A stretch of 64,000 bases of DNA from assembly GCA_032622095.1 (NCBI GenBank), contig CP136066.1:44715835-44779834 (forward strand), given 5' to 3'. The position numbers and the translations under genes were made by a program. This stretch comes from Siphonodentalium dalli. Lineage: Eukaryota; Mollusca; Scaphopoda; Gadilida; Siphonodentaliidae. The notes beneath the pieces are model-generated. The model made no database searches and had not been told where the DNA came from. It saw only the letters and a program-made list of their open reading frames with translations. Below, one piece after another: positions 12,311-23,900 of the stretch (its first letter is position 1; each line of letters begins with the position of its first letter).

Positions 12311-12873
12311 CATAAGTGAGATAAACTCTCTTTATTCATATTATATCTGGAATAGATTAACGACATCGGTCATTCATTCTGAAAACAGTCGTGATCGCGA
12401 GCCGCCATGCCAAATTCCATGCCAAATTTCATTCAGATACGATAACCGAATGCGGTATATTTGACAGACGGACACAGTCAATCTAATATACATAACAATT
12501 TTCTTCAAAAATAGACGTATGGTAACCACTCTTTATAGTTTATGCGGACACTCAGTGTTTGTACTAGTAGTAAAATAGCACCGGGTGACTCCGGCTTAAT
12601 TAGCGTCTGGTTATATATACACACACAGTCAACTAAAAGCACACCTTTAATATTTAGTAGAGGGTGCATTGGTCGCTCTGGGAATTTTACCTCATCGATC
12701 AATATATAGATCGCCGGCACCTTCTGCGACCACTGCAGATAATTACCATGTAATGGGAATATGTTGAATATTATGTCCCCATAATCTTTGTCGCAAACGA
12801 AATGGTTACATTCAATATACGATACATTAGGGGCTGGAATTCCTTTCGCAAAGTATTTGTTTAACGAAGAAAG
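12311..12873. other. No gene seen
   Basis: Unique-looking sequence. The 71-residue open frame on the minus strand (12505-12720) has no recognisable motif. Confidence 0.35.
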
Positions 12874-12951
12874 TGTGAGAGAGATAGAGAGGGGGGAGGA
12901 GAGAGATAGAGAGGGAGAGAGAGAGGGAGAGAGACAGAGAGAGCGAGAGAC
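12874..12951. repeat. GA-rich simple repeat
   Basis: Imperfect (GA)n/(GGGA)n tract, purine-only over most of its length. It lies directly next to the VNTR that follows. Confidence 0.95.
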
Positions 12952-12964
12952 ATTGAAGAAAGGG

Positions 12965-13900
12965 AGTCAAAATGGGGTATGGATTATTTTAGAGAACGTT
13001 AATGATTTCTGCCGATTTGACGGCCCATCCAAATAGCCCCTACAAAAACACAGACCCCAACCCATCACCCCGAGGGGTGAAAATGGGGTATGAACCATTT
13101 TTCGAGAATGGTAAGGATTTCGGCCGATTTGACGGCACGGGTGGGTGGCCCGCCCCAAATACCACAAGAAACACCACTACCCCCACCAATCATCCCCGGG
13201 GTACCATCCCTCGGGGGTGAAAATGGGGTATGGACCATTTTCGAGAACTGTAAGGATTTCGGCCGATTTAACAGCATGGGTGGGTGCCCCGTCCCAAATA
13301 CCCCAAAGAAACACCCCTCCCCAACCATCACCCCCGGGGGTACCACATCGAGGAGGGTATGGACCATTTTCGAGAATGGTAAGGATTTCGGCCGATTTGA
13401 TGGCAGGGGTGGGTGGCCCGCCCCAAATACCGCCTAGAACCACCCTACGCCCATCCATCACCCCGGGGGTACCACCCCGAGGGGGTGAAAATGGGGTATG
13501 GACCATTTTCGAGAACGGTAAGGATTTCGGCCGATTTGACGGTATGGGTGGGTTGCCCGCCCCAAATACCCACTAGAAACACCCGTACCCCCACCCATCA
13601 CCCCCGAGGGGTACCATCTCGAGGTTATGGACCATTTTCGAGAACGTTAAGGAATTGGGCCGATTTGACGGCATGGGTGGTGGCCCGCCCCCCAAATATC
13701 CATGGTCCAAACACCTCAACCCTCACCCGGGGGTACCACCCCGAGGCGGTGAAAATCGGGTTTGGACCATTTTAATCCTCGTTCCTTATTCGCAAATATG
13801 TCTCTTCGGCCCGTACCAAATACCCCCTAGAAACCAATACCCCCAGAACGCCGTCACCCCAAATACCCCATAGAAATACATACCCACCCCTACCTCTCAC
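12965..13900. repeat. ~135-bp GC-rich tandem repeat, 7 units
   Basis: Units start at about 12969, 13080, 13220, 13355, 13488, 13622 and 13753. Each reads GGGGTATGGACCATTTTCGAG, GTAAGGATTTCGGCCGATTT, GGTGGGTGGCCCGCCCCAAA, then C-rich text and CACCCCGGGGGTACCA. Units are 75-90% alike by eye. Several open frames on both strands translate the same repeat in different phases (GKDFGRFDG...) and are not genes. Confidence 0.9.
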
Positions 13901-14268
13901 CCCGGGGTAGGAACCATCCATTCTTCAAATGCATACACAACTAAAAGACACGCGGTCTTTGTCTAGACCGGTCTTCAGTAATGTCAAATATCTCGGGCAA
14001 AAATCTGTAATTTTGCGTGTTGCATATTTTAAGATGTGCCGCAGTCCATGATCAAAATATGGGCACAATCGAAAATGAGTGTCATATTTTTTTAACGCCC
14101 CAAATTCTTGACAGCGTTACAGACATACACAACAAACACAGAGACAAATACTGGGCTTTTATATAGTACAATGTATCATATCGACATTTGATTACTCTGA
14201 GTTTTGATGCAAATTGATGGATGGGTTCCGAAACAGAAGAAATAGTAATTTAGGGGTATTAATATACA
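13901..14268. other. No gene seen
   Basis: Spacer between the VNTR and the next inverted repeat. No coding, structural or TE signal made out. Confidence 0.4.
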
Positions 14269-14419
14269 GTTATCGCCCGCGATTGAGTGAGACACGGGGA
14301 TTTGTCGCCCGCTCGAGACCTGGAATGTCACCCGAGGACCGCCAGGCCCGAGGGTGACATTCCAGGTCGAGAGCGGCGACAAATCCCCGTGTCTCACGAA
14401 AAGAAGGGTGATAACTGTT
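14269..14419. repeat. Near-perfect inverted repeat, GC-rich core
   Basis: Arms 14287-14333 and ~14352-14397 (GTGAGACACGGGGATTTGTC and complement) are near-identical. Weaker pairing extends to CAGTTATC at 14269 and GATAACTG at 14419. The loop is short (~18 bp). Likely a small foldback element. Confidence 0.8.
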
Positions 14420-15469
14420 TTGTTATCTGACAAAGGAGTACACACGAACCTCCTTAATAGCAGGCATAAATGTGCGCATATATTCTTTAATCCAGTTCGA
14501 AAAGTAAATTTTCTGTTGGAACCATCGCTATTTAGAAAATAAAACATTCATAATCTGGATCAATTAACAGACCTGTCATTTGCGCAGCTATTCTCCGGTC
14601 AGTTTGCTGGTTGCATGGTGGAAATCGGTTCACGGAAAGAGGAGTAAAGCAATTTCGAAGTTGAGTAGCCATGCAGCGAAATGTTTGGTTTCGTTTCAAA
14701 TGACACCGACAGACGTGTTCTTTTCCAGATCGCTAAAATGTGAAACTAACACGTTGTAGTAGTGCAAGAAGAAATTGACATATGTCACAGATTGTAACGC
14801 AACATACGGGTATTCTCTGAATGTATTGAAGAAAAGAAATAGTCAATTGATAAACAGTAAAGAGTGGCTATTTGAACTAGTACATAAATGTATTTGTAAC
14901 GTATGCACATCATATGTGCGATTGCCTGCAGCACACACCAACTGCATAATAAGGTTTATTATATGACTCAATCATTATTTACGTTGGAAAGTATGTCATA
15001 AATCAATTTCATATGAACTACTAGTTCATATCACCTTCCGATAATTTGATTGGTTTGTTGACAAAAGTGTGTTCTGACTGGCTGAATGGCAGCCTGAGCC
15101 GAACCGCATCTCTAACTAAATGCAGGTCAAATTCGTGCGCGTCAATCAACGCGATGCAGAAATTCTCGCAATTATAATCTTGAAATATATAGTTTTGGAC
15201 ATTGTTATACGATAAATAGAATATGTAATTCGTATTTATCTAATAAACATACGATATAATGTCACAAACTGAGAACAGAATAGCGCACTATATCTTCGCG
15301 TGCATATTATTTCTGCTAGTTCACCAGGTGTAATTGGGCTTCCGGTGCAATGAAGTGACGTCACATTAAACTTTTGCTGCCGATGTCATATAGCTATTTA
15401 GTGATTTGTGTGCGTTTTGGACATCATAATTAATTTATAGGTGTCATATGATAAATAGAATATGTAATA
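14420..15469. other. No gene seen
   Basis: AT-rich. The 63-residue frame at 14775-14966 has no motif support. No TE termini recognised. Confidence 0.35.
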
Positions 15470-15563
15470 GTGTTTCTCTCATATGATATTTATGAAACTC
15501 GTCACGAATTTTCAAACTGAAAGTTCTTAGACTCGTTTCATAAATATCATATGAGAGAAACAC
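15470..15563. repeat. Palindrome with ~40-bp arms
   Basis: GTGTTTCTCTCATATGATAT at the left is answered by its complement at the right (ends 15563). The loop contains TTTTCAAACTGAAAG. Transcribed, it would form a long hairpin. Confidence 0.85.
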
Positions 15564-16122
15564 TCATTTGATATCCTCTATTTATCTATTTGTCCCACGG
15601 TCTTTATTATTGATATAAAAATGTCCAATAGGAACATTACACATTATAACGGATTTGTGTCCGCGATAACACCATTTATACATAGCGTGCTTTAATTGCA
15701 ACTAAAAAAACACACAATTATGCAAATTAGCAAACACCACAGTTCGCGGTTGTTATGATACAGTGGGGTTTATAAAAACAGTGTTTTCGAAAAATTGTTA
15801 GAGAGCTGCGAGAGTGTCTCTGCACTGAGTTCTTCGTAGTTGTATGTTTACTGGTAATAGCTGAGCGGTCAATAAATGAGACAATGTTACCCTCGAGGGT
15901 AATAAGGTGATTTACGGCCCGCCATGTGACGCACTCTCATCCAATCAGAAGAGAGGAAAATGGGATGAAATGTGATGAAGGATAACAAATCGATTATGCA
16001 TCATTAAGAGTTTAAATATTTGCCCGACTATATGGCCAGCTTTGTCCAAACACGGTGGTTACCAATGTGCGCTTCTTTCTCAGTATGCCTGATCAAGCCT
16101 TGAAATAGAGTGTATGTCATTT
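15564..16122. other. No gene seen
   Basis: Moderately AT-rich spacer. 16087-16122 (CTGATCAAGCCTTGAAATAG) is the outer arm of foldback family C, which continues in the next entry. Confidence 0.4.
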
Positions 16123-16215
16123 GCAGAATGAGGTCCCCAGAGGGTGAATTTAGTGATGCTACCCCGCATAGCGGGCTAGCATCACCAAATTCACCATCTG
16201 GGGACCTCATTCTGC
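16123..16215. repeat. Foldback family C, copy 1
   Basis: Arms GCAGAATGAGGTCCCCAGAG ... and complement (~40 bp each) surround CCCCGCATAGCGGG, itself a small palindrome. The same hairpin recurs at 50439-50640 and 56693-57062. Confidence 0.9.
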
Positions 16216-16551
16216 TTACACCTCAGAATAAGTCGCCAGTGTAGCTGTCATTCTTGGGAAGGTCAATGTACGCAAATGGTCATTTAGTGTTTCACAGCAA
16301 TGGTGAAGTGCTGGAAGACATGCATATACACTGATATGGAAGAATGGCTATAATGACTGAAGTAAAAGTTTAATTTTCAAAAGCTTTTCACAATGATTTT
16401 GTTTGAATAGACATAATCATTGATGCTTATTCTTTTTTTTTCTTTTTTTTATAATTTATTCATCTTTTTTGTTACAATTCGTTTTAATTTTTATTTTAAT
16501 TTCATGGGAAAAAATCTGGATAAATAAATATGTTTGTAAATGTATGTGAAG

Positions 16552-17166
16552 TCAATCATTAGAGAGGATTTTGTATTGGGCTTGGACACTGTCCCACTTC
16601 TTTCCAAAAGTTATTTTTGTATTTTTGATATACATACATTTGTTTTCAATTTGGTATTGGCACATAAAGACACTAAAATCACTGTCCATATTAAGTTCTA
16701 CCTCTTTGCATCTGGTGACGTAAATATATCTTTTCATGAGTAATATAGCATTATTAATTGCATGAAAGCTTTCTTTTATATCTAAACTAAACATGATGTC
16801 CTAATTCCACAGAGCCTTTTCTAACTTACAATATTGCATTAAAATTTCAGACAGTTTTTTCCATAAAAATTCTACTTTAATGCAAGAAGCAATAGCATGT
16901 TCGATTGTTTCCCTTGCAGTTTTACAGAATGTGCACATGCTAGAGTCCTTTATTTTACATTTCTCTAGAAAAGTGTTGGTTACCAAAATACCATGATTAA
17001 TTTGGAATTGAAAGGCTTGCAATTTTGTGTCTTTGTTAATTAGGAATGGCCTCATATATATTTTCTGCCATTTGAAATGTTCTGGCTCTAAGTTCAGTCT
17101 ATGTGTCCACCCAATTTGTGCACACGGTTTATTCTGAACAAGGATTTTGATGAGTTCCCAATACAA
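16552..17166 (-). pseudogene. LINE ORF2 C-terminal part with Cys/His zinc-binding region
   Basis: The 16801-17166 frame contains QFQINHGILVTNTFLEKCKI followed by SMCTFC and ETIEHAIASC, the C-x2-C...H-x4-C arrangement found after the RT in L1/Tx1-type ORF2 (zf-RVT region). The next frame, 16552-16794, continues the same protein (FSLDIKESFHAINNAILLMK ... KKWDSVQAQY) to the natural stop. A shift near 16797 separates them. Role in the family: nucleic-acid contacts during target-primed reverse transcription. Confidence 0.8.
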
Positions 17167-17179
17167 AAACTTGTTGAGA

Positions 17180-18770
17180 TACTTCTCAAGAACTATTTTT
17201 TGAAGAATATTTTATTGGATAATATTTGAGAGTTTCATTTTAGATTCTTTCATTTCCCTACGCCATTGACTCGGGATTGCCATTATAAGCCCATGAAGGG
17301 TGAGATAATTGATCTTTAATCCATGTGTAGTGTATATTTCTTCAGTAGTCATGAAAGATCCATCAACATTCAGTACTAGTATATCATTAACATATAAGAC
17401 TTGTCTGTCTATCCAATCTTTAAACTGGACAGGTTTATTCTGAATTTTTATATGAAGATTATGGAAAATTGGTTGGCTCCAGCAATTGCCATTTACAGGT
17501 TCTTTGACTAATAATGCATAAGCTGATATGACATCTTTCCAGAACGGATTAAAGGATTTTGAGGTATTTAGAAGACTATGTTTACCGAGGTTAGTATTGA
17601 TGTCCCCTCCCAAATTTATTTGCGGCATCTATAAAACATTCAGAAAAATCAAAAGCGTCCAGAAATTTTTGAGCCATGTCAATTTCAGAGATTTAGAAAA
17701 TATTTTCAGGTCTGGTAAGTTGAACCCCTCTGATTCAATATACGGTTACCTTTCCGATGTGTGACAGTGTCCACAAAGCCCAATGTTTTAATATATTTTC
17801 CATACTTTCCTTCTTTCTTATCCAGTTTTCATTTACCAGATAGGGACCCATCGTATCGAATATGAAACCAAGAGATTTAAATTTTCCTTTTATATTCCAT
17901 TTCAAATCAATAGAGGTGTTAATTGTTTGTTGAGAACCCTTATTAGCTCCGAACCATACGGCTTCATATTTTAAAAAAATTGGCTTTTAGGCCTGATATT
18001 GATTCAAACTCTTTTATAACACAAATAGCTTATTCGAGTGATTCCTTGCTTTCATCTAAAACAGAGTGGAGTCATCCACATAAGGACTTATTTTATATTC
18101 TCTGTCATTCAGGTTGATTCCTACTATTGTGTCGTTTGATTTTATTGCCCCTGAGAAAATTTCAATGCAGAGGATAAAAAGGTAAGGAGATAATGGGTCC
18201 CCCCTGTCTCACTCTTTCAATTACAAATGATTTTGAGAGTTGACCATTATTAATGACAAGACCATTTGCTTCGTTATACAAAGTTGTCACCCATCTACAA
18301 AATGATTGTCCAAAGCCGACCATTTTAAATATTTTTTGGATGAAATTCCAGTCTATAGAGTCAAAAGATTTTTCATAATCGAGTAGGAGCATCAAACCTG
18401 GTATTTCTTCATTCTTACATTCAATGAATAAGTCATACATCAGACGAGTACATTAACCAATAAAACGGCCTTTTTAAAATCCTGTCTGTGTTTCACTAAT
18501 TAGAGCGTTCAGTTGAGTTTTCATTCTGCTTGCAATTGCAGAGGCTGCTAATTTATAATCTACATTCAATAGTGTGATTGGTCTCAGATTCTTTATGTAT
18601 GCCTTGTCTTTTCCAGGTTTTGGTATACATGTTATCAATCCCTGTCGTTGTGTTACTGACATTTTTCCAATTGCATAATAATTTATTGATTTGAACAAGA
18701 AAGGTGATATGTCATTCCAAAACAATTTGTTAAACTATGCAGTGTATCCATCAATTCCGGGAGATTTGTT
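17180..18770 (-). pseudogene. LINE ORF2 reverse transcriptase domain (broken)
   Basis: Blocks in order on the minus strand: GLITCIPKPGKDKAYIKNLR (18.65 kb), PITLLNVDYKLAASAIASRM, LISETQTGF, then LLLDYEKSFDSIDWNFI (first catalytic Asp, ~18.39 kb), IERVRQGGPIS with a shift inside the usual RQG(C/D)PLSP, and YVDDST at 18069-18083, the catalytic Y-x-D-D. The thumb and connection continue to 17212 with more breaks. In-frame stops lie near 18445 and after YVDD. The domain is recognisable throughout but not translatable. Confidence 0.85.
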
Positions 18771-19534
18771 ATTTTTCATGGACTTTAAAGCCGAAAGAAG
18801 TTCTTGATTTTCTATGAGTCCTTCGCACGACCGTGTGTCTTCTTGTGTTTTAGTTTCAATAAATGGATTATTGTTATCTAAATTTTTTTTTTAGAAGTGC
18901 TTCATTCGCTGTTACCTTGTGAGCTTTATAGAGAGAGATTCATAAAATAGTTTTTTGTTCCTCAAGAATTTCTACTATGTCTGTGATTGTGGAATTGTCA
19001 TCGCGTATGACTTTCGGAATTAATTTTTCTGTATAGTTTCGTTTTTCTAGGTGTGCAAAATATTTTGTATTTTTCCCCCATCGGCCAGCCATTTTGCCTT
19101 TGCCCTGGCTATTAATCCCATAACCTCACAATGTCTTAATACATTTAGTTCTTTTTCTAGTTTATCTATCAAAATATTATACCGTATGTCCTTTGTCTCA
19201 TCATATGGTTGTTGGTTTTGTTTGATTTTTTCTTTTCTTCGAGAGCTTCTTTACTTTTCAACCTATCTTTTTTCTTTTTAGCGCAATATGGAATAGTAAA
19301 TACCTCTTATTTTTAGTTTGATCATTTCCCATAACATTTGATGGTCAGTATTCGCTGGAAGCTTTTGTTCACTTCTGATTTGTATTACTGTTTTATCTAT
19401 TGTGTCCTTAACCAATGATACATCGTTTGGATCTCCAAGAAGGGAGTTATTAAATTTCCAGGTACCCTGTCCTCTTTTCTGACATGAATGATGAATGGCA
19501 GTTTCATGTGAGATTTGTATTTAAGTCCTATATA
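18771..19534 (-). pseudogene. LINE ORF2 linker between endonuclease and RT (decayed)
   Basis: Positioned between the recognised endonuclease and RT blocks on the minus strand and of similar base composition. Short frames only. Assigned to the LINE by position, not by motif. Confidence 0.5.
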
Positions 19535-20041
19535 TTTACACACTAAGTGTTGTCATCACTAAATCCAGCATTCTGATTGGTCGGCGCCCACGTGGCTAGT
19601 TGCAGTTATTTCTCGGTGAATGCGTAACGCCTCATAACACCAAGCTAATAACACCATCGATACGTCATTAGGTTTGGAAAGACGAACGCGTAATGCTTTG
19701 GGCGCATTTTGACTCGCGCAGGATTGACTTAATACATCATCGGGTTTCAACATGAAGAGAAATTGTTCCTATTAACTTTTGCCAAGGGTGCTATTGGGTA
19801 TTTTGGGCTGATCTTGTCACGATACACTTTTCGATTTAAATATATTTACAAAAGCGGCTTTTTCGCTAAATGTATATAAATATAAGGATTAACTGTCATG
19901 TGGACTATTTTTATGGAGATGTAACGGTGAGGTAAGTGGACATAACTTGTATGTAAAACCCTTCGGGTTTTACACAAGTTATGTCCACTTACCTCACCGT
20001 TACATCTCCATAAAAACAGTCCACATGACAGTTAATCCTTA
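19535..20041. mobile_element. Foldback element E, copy 1 (inserted in the LINE)
   Basis: Starts TTTACACAC and ends TTAATCCTTA, flanked by TA on both sides (19533-19534, 20042-20043). Its right part is a near-perfect palindrome of ~150 bp (about 19890-20041): AAGGATTAACTGTCATGTGG ... AACCCTTCGGGTT ... and complement. A longer relative, in the other orientation, lies at 54285-55228 and shares CACTAAATCCAGCATTC and GTCGGCGCCCACGTG. Its boundaries coincide with the gap in the LINE, so it inserted after the LINE. Confidence 0.8.
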
Positions 20042-21125
20042 TATTAGCTGCCTATACAAATGGTTCCAGTTCTTTTGATATAAGAAAGTAATCAAGTCTA
20101 CTACATTTCTGTTTGGCTCCATACCAGGTGTATCTCTTAACTGTTTGGTTGTTCTGTCTCCAGATATCTATTAAGCCAAGTTCTGACATAATATTTTGTT
20201 TTTTTAATTTTCACGACTTTTGAGATTATTTTCTCTGAAATAACGATATGTGTCTAGTTCATAATCTTGTACAACATTCCAGTCACCAACCCAGATACTT
20301 GACAGATTGGCAATTTCCACAACTTTTTTTCAAAAAATTGAGGATAATCTTTACTGGGACCATAAACAGTCACAAGTGATAGACTTTCATTCTGAAATGT
20401 TATGTCAATTATAATATAGTTGCCATTAGGATCTGGAATGGTGTTATCTATTTTATATTCGAAGGAGCCATTGGAACCAATTAATATGCCTCTACTACAT
20501 CTGTTGAAGGAAGCAAATTTCATTTGAGTGCCCCATTCAGATCGCCCAATTTTTTCACTTTGCTTTGAAGAGTGAGCATCTATTAAAATACATATGTAAC
20601 CCGCCATATCAAATCCAGTCGTAAGTCGGGATTATTTTTACCCTGTGCTAATGCATTCTCTTATATATGCGAGTCGACCATAGGTCGCCTCGCATATATA
20701 AGAGAATGCATTGGCCTAACAAATTTTTATCATTTTTTTAAAATAAATGTTTCTGACAATTTTTAGGACATAAAATAAAAAACATCCATTACCCTGCAGG
20801 GAGCCCCACACATATATAGAAGCATATAGAAGAGTGTCGTCTGCTCACGTTTGTCTGGGGATCTGTATGGGTGAAATTATAAAATTGTTAAAGAATACAA
20901 GAAAAAATTATTAGAATTGTAAAAAATTGTTAGGCCAATGCATTCTCTTATATATGCGAGGCGACCTATGGTCGACTCGCATATATAAGAGAATGCATTG
21001 GCACAGGGTAAAAAAATCCTGACTTACGACTGGTTTTGATATGGCGGGTCACATATGTCATAATCTTTTCGGAGTCTATTGAAAAAGTCTTCACGTTTGA
21101 TTACATCTGAAGCCAAACATCTGCC
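20042..21125 (-). pseudogene. LINE ORF2 AP endonuclease N-terminal part, split by a MITE
   Basis: Minus-strand frame at 21054-21110 reads VIKREDFFNRLRKDYDI. Removing MITE A3 with one TA, it continues in frame as CILIDAHSS ... WGTQMKFASFNRCSRGILIG ... LVTVYGPSKDYPQFF (20254-20594). This matches the start of the APE-type endonuclease (DI-x3-hydrophobic-x-H, W/G block, VYGP block). In the family it nicks target DNA. The usual E of the (Q)E-T-H box reads D (IDAH). Past ~21125 the similarity fades, so the 5' end is truncated or decayed. Confidence 0.85.
20595..21053. mobile_element. MITE family A, copy 3 (inside the LINE endonuclease)
   Basis: TGTAACCCGCCATATC ... GATATGGCGGGTCACA with TA at 20593-20594 and 21054-21055. 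Both X hairpins are complete. Deleting the element plus one TA restores an open endonuclease frame, which proves the element boundaries and the TA duplication. Confidence 0.92.
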
Positions 21126-21149
21126 ACATATTGTGGAATTGAGTTATAG

Positions 21150-21386
21150 AAAAGCCGAACACAAGCTTCTGTTGGGTCTAACTAAAAGCCGACCGCACCC
21201 GTCCGCACCTCCACCAAGGGTCAGAGCCCGATGGGGCTTGCCCTATCGTGCAGAATATACCTGTATATACCAAAGTTCCAATCCCCAAGTCGATAGCTCG
21301 TTAACCCCCTAACTTACGACAGGTTCCGTCAGGTACGGAAAAATCCAAAATGGCACCGACCGCACCTCACCTGGCATGCACTATTA
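21150..21386 (+). repeat. Dispersed repeat D, copy 1
   Basis: Reverse complement of 44543-44795: it shares CTAAAAGCCGACCGCACCCG, CTATCGTGCAGAATA, CCAAAGTTCCAATCCCCAAG, TCGATAGCTCG and TGACGG/CCGTCAGGTACG phrases. GC-rich with CCGCACC repeats. The open frame 21079-21312 lies across it and is not supported as a gene. Confidence 0.75.
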
Positions 21387-21983
21387 AAAATGCCATCGCA
21401 AATTATGTGAGAAACATTTAGCAGCTTGGGGACCAACTGCTTCTATCGTACTAATTTAGAAAATAAGCGATAACCGTAAACACGATAGTTCGTATAATAT
21501 ACGGTATTCATTGTTTATTTTCTGTTCACATTGTCACCGTAATTATTATGGCAGAAACCGTAAATAATAATGGGTTTTCGTATATAATATACAGTGGTCA
21601 CCGTTTATTTCTTTTTATGGAGTCATCGTAATTTTAATAACGGGTCCAATAGCTGCGTCGGTTTCTGTGGTTTTTCATGGTGGTTTTTTTTAACAGTGCA
21701 GTTTTGTGTGCGTGAAATGTGATGTTGGATTGCATCCTAAATTTGGTTTTGCCACATTTCATAGGCTGGATGTCAGTTCTCGATATAACTCAGCTATTCA
21801 TATCATCGAGTTCTGAGCTATCAGCTAAAGGATTTGGCAAGCTTATGGACTCATGTACCTATTTATGACAACGTATATCTTGCACCATGTTTGGTTCTCA
21901 CAAACTTACATGAAGCAGTGCATAACTGACATACAGAACCTCAACGGAATGGTAATGTGACGAACGTTTTCGCGTCGGTTTAT
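21387..21983. other. No gene seen
   Basis: AT-rich. A duplicated phrase (CCGTAAACACGATAGTTCGTATAATATACGG / CCGTAAATAATAATGGG...TATAATATACAG) near 21470-21600 suggests a small old repeat. Confidence 0.4.
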
Positions 21984-22342
21984 CCCTTTACCCAACAGAA
22001 CGGCCCTGTGCCAATGCATTCTCTTATATAAGAGAATGCATTGGCTTAACACATTAAAAATTATAAAATTGTTAAAGAATGTAAGAAAAAATGGTAAAAA
22101 GTGTTAAAAAAAGATTTTTTTTAGGCCAATGCATTCTCTTATATATGCGAGGCGACCTATGGTCGACTCGCATATATAAGAGAATGCATTGGCACAGGGC
22201 ATAACTGTAACTATCACAATGTGGTCAAGGAGCCGGTTCCAATGATATCCATATTTGTATGGTTCTATTGAGACAGACCGAAGATATTTTAGGCTGTTGA
22301 AGCTTTATTTGGCCGTTTTTGGCCGGTTTGTTGGGTAAAGGG
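21984..22342. mobile_element. MITE family B, copy 1 (TTAA-type, TTAT duplicated)
   Basis: Left end CCCTTTACCCAACAGAACGG, right end TGTTGGGTAAAGGG: TIR of ~14 bp. Flanked by TTAT on both sides (21980-21983, 22343-22346), a variant of the TTAA usually duplicated. CCC(T) ends with TTAA targets are the piggyBac hallmark. Inside: a left X arm with a deletion, a TTAAAGAATGTAAGAAAAAA spacer, a complete right X hairpin, then a B-specific right arm (GTGGTCAAGGAGCCGG..., GGCCGTTTTTGGCCGG). Non-coding. Confidence 0.85.
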
Positions 22343-23545
22343 TTATGCAGCGTTGTAACTAGAGCTTTCAAATTGTAACTTGCGGTGTAGCACATCGGTG
22401 CGGTAGAGTTCAGCGCATTCTCATAACTGTTTTATTCTGTATTTATCACGCAATAACACACATGCCAGTGGGTATCAATTCATAGTTCTTGATGAGACCA
22501 AATGTGATTTCATGCTGCATGCTCTAATTAAATAGTTGAAACGAACATAACTCTACCATGAGCATACATAACGTCCCTTATAAAGGATGGTCCTTTGACT
22601 GGGTGAAACTTTGGGAAAAGACCCTCTACGTTACCATCCACTGTTGATTTTTCCCGTTACTATCCTGAAACTATCTAATATCATAAAAATAATTAAGAAG
22701 ACAAACTTATGCATATATGGGTTAAACAAATTTTTTTTCTCTACAATTTCATTTAAGAGCAAACTTATCGCAAACCTTTGCATCCAATCTAAGCTGTACT
22801 GTATGTTTCACATTTCAAATGTAAAAGAAACGCAAAACGGTCAACAATTTCGACCCGAAGGCCGCATTCACACATTGGTAAATGTATCCGTTATTTATTT
22901 TTGCAGGAATTTCGTGATATAATGCCATATTATGGTGCCCGAATATGAACGGCAACATGCCTATAAATAGAGGATCTCACATGAGTTTCTATTTTATACG
23001 GAATTTATCAACCTCGTTCACTAAATTCGATTTGAGCCGAGGTTTACCGATGCTCAAATAGAATTTAGAGGACGAGGTAAATAAATTACGTCTAAAATAG
23101 GACGAGTGTGAGATACCTTTTATCACATGATCAAATAAACCCGAAGCAACACGAAATATTAATCGAAAACAACAATCATAAACTACAGCGATCGCAAGTT
23201 ATTTGAAGAACGCCGTGACGTCATCGCACGCGCTGATATTAAACGTGTCTATTAACGATAATTATGAAACTGATTTTATGGCCAAATTATGTAATAAAAT
23301 TCATTACGACATGATAATTTAAAACAAAATGTACATGTATGGGTTCTACTGACATTTGCTTTCAAAAGTCCTGTATGATTCATTCTTGTGATATGATTGA
23401 ATTATATGTACAGGTAAATTCCTGCAGAGTGGAATTACAGTTATTATTTCTCGCATACACCGGGTGGGGGGTCGGTCAAAAGTAAAAACATATCACGCTG
23501 AAAATGGCCTTAGTTACCCTTGGACTACACAAAAAACCAAAAAGA
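22343..23545. other. No gene; degenerate inverted repeat at about 22975-23115
   Basis: GATCTCACATGAGTTTCTATTTTA ... TAAAATAGGACGAGTGTGAGAT forms an imperfect stem around CTCGTTCACTAAATTCGATT / AGAATTTAGAGGACGAGG. The open frame 22611-22922 has no family signature. Confidence 0.45.
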
Positions 23546-23613
23546 ACTCGTGGTATTGTGGTTTTAACCAATCGCCAAAAGGCTCTTGGTTAAAACCACA
23601 ATTCCACTCGTGG
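23546..23613. repeat. Short palindrome
   Basis: CGTGGTATTGTGGTTTTAAC CAA ... and its complement with a ~14-bp loop. Arms ~26 bp with one or two mismatches. Confidence 0.75.
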
Positions 23614-23689
23614 TGAAAATTTTGTATTTTCGGCTACTATGGGTGTATTCTATATTTATATATCGAACTACAGCACTGCTGAAATTAAG

Positions 23690-23900
23690 TGACATGTTTT
23701 AACGAGGTGCAATATCACGGCATACCGCCGATTCGCGGTTGCACTACCACGCGCGTACCACCGCGACGTTAACGGTACCATCGCACTACCAGCGGTAACG
23801 AATGTTGGTAGCGCGGTGGCACGCGCTAATGCACCGCACAAACGCGGTGACATTACTGCTACGCGGTAGCATTTTTGTAACGAGGTTAATGACGGGATTC
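23690..23900. repeat. CGCGGT-rich island 1
   Basis: CpG-rich stretch built from GCGGTAnC/ACCGC words on both strands (e.g. CACCGCGACGTTAACGGTAC, GTAGCGCGGTGGCACGCGC). It stands out from the AT-rich surroundings and resembles 25975-26129 and 26382-26450 in words, not in strict alignment. Function unknown. Confidence 0.6.

Larger units (their letters stand above)
16433..21125 (-). mobile_element. L1/Tx1-like LINE, 5' truncated, poly(A)-tailed, with two insertions
   Basis: Read on the minus strand from ~21125 to 16433: endonuclease, RT, C-terminal Cys/His region, stop at 16552, a short 3' UTR and an A-rich tail (complement of the T/C tract at 16433-16451). Subtracting foldback E1 and MITE A3 leaves ~3.7 kb, close to a full ORF2 of this group (about 1,200 residues). 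Many frameshifts and stops show it is dead. Clade rests on the wording of the RT blocks and the poly(A) tail and is inferred. Confidence 0.88.

Noticed and set aside
13002-13873. Open frames with repeated GKDFGRFDG...PAPNT on both strands
   Set aside because: Translation of the ~135-bp tandem repeat in several frames. Unit lengths vary (111-140), which would shift a real frame.
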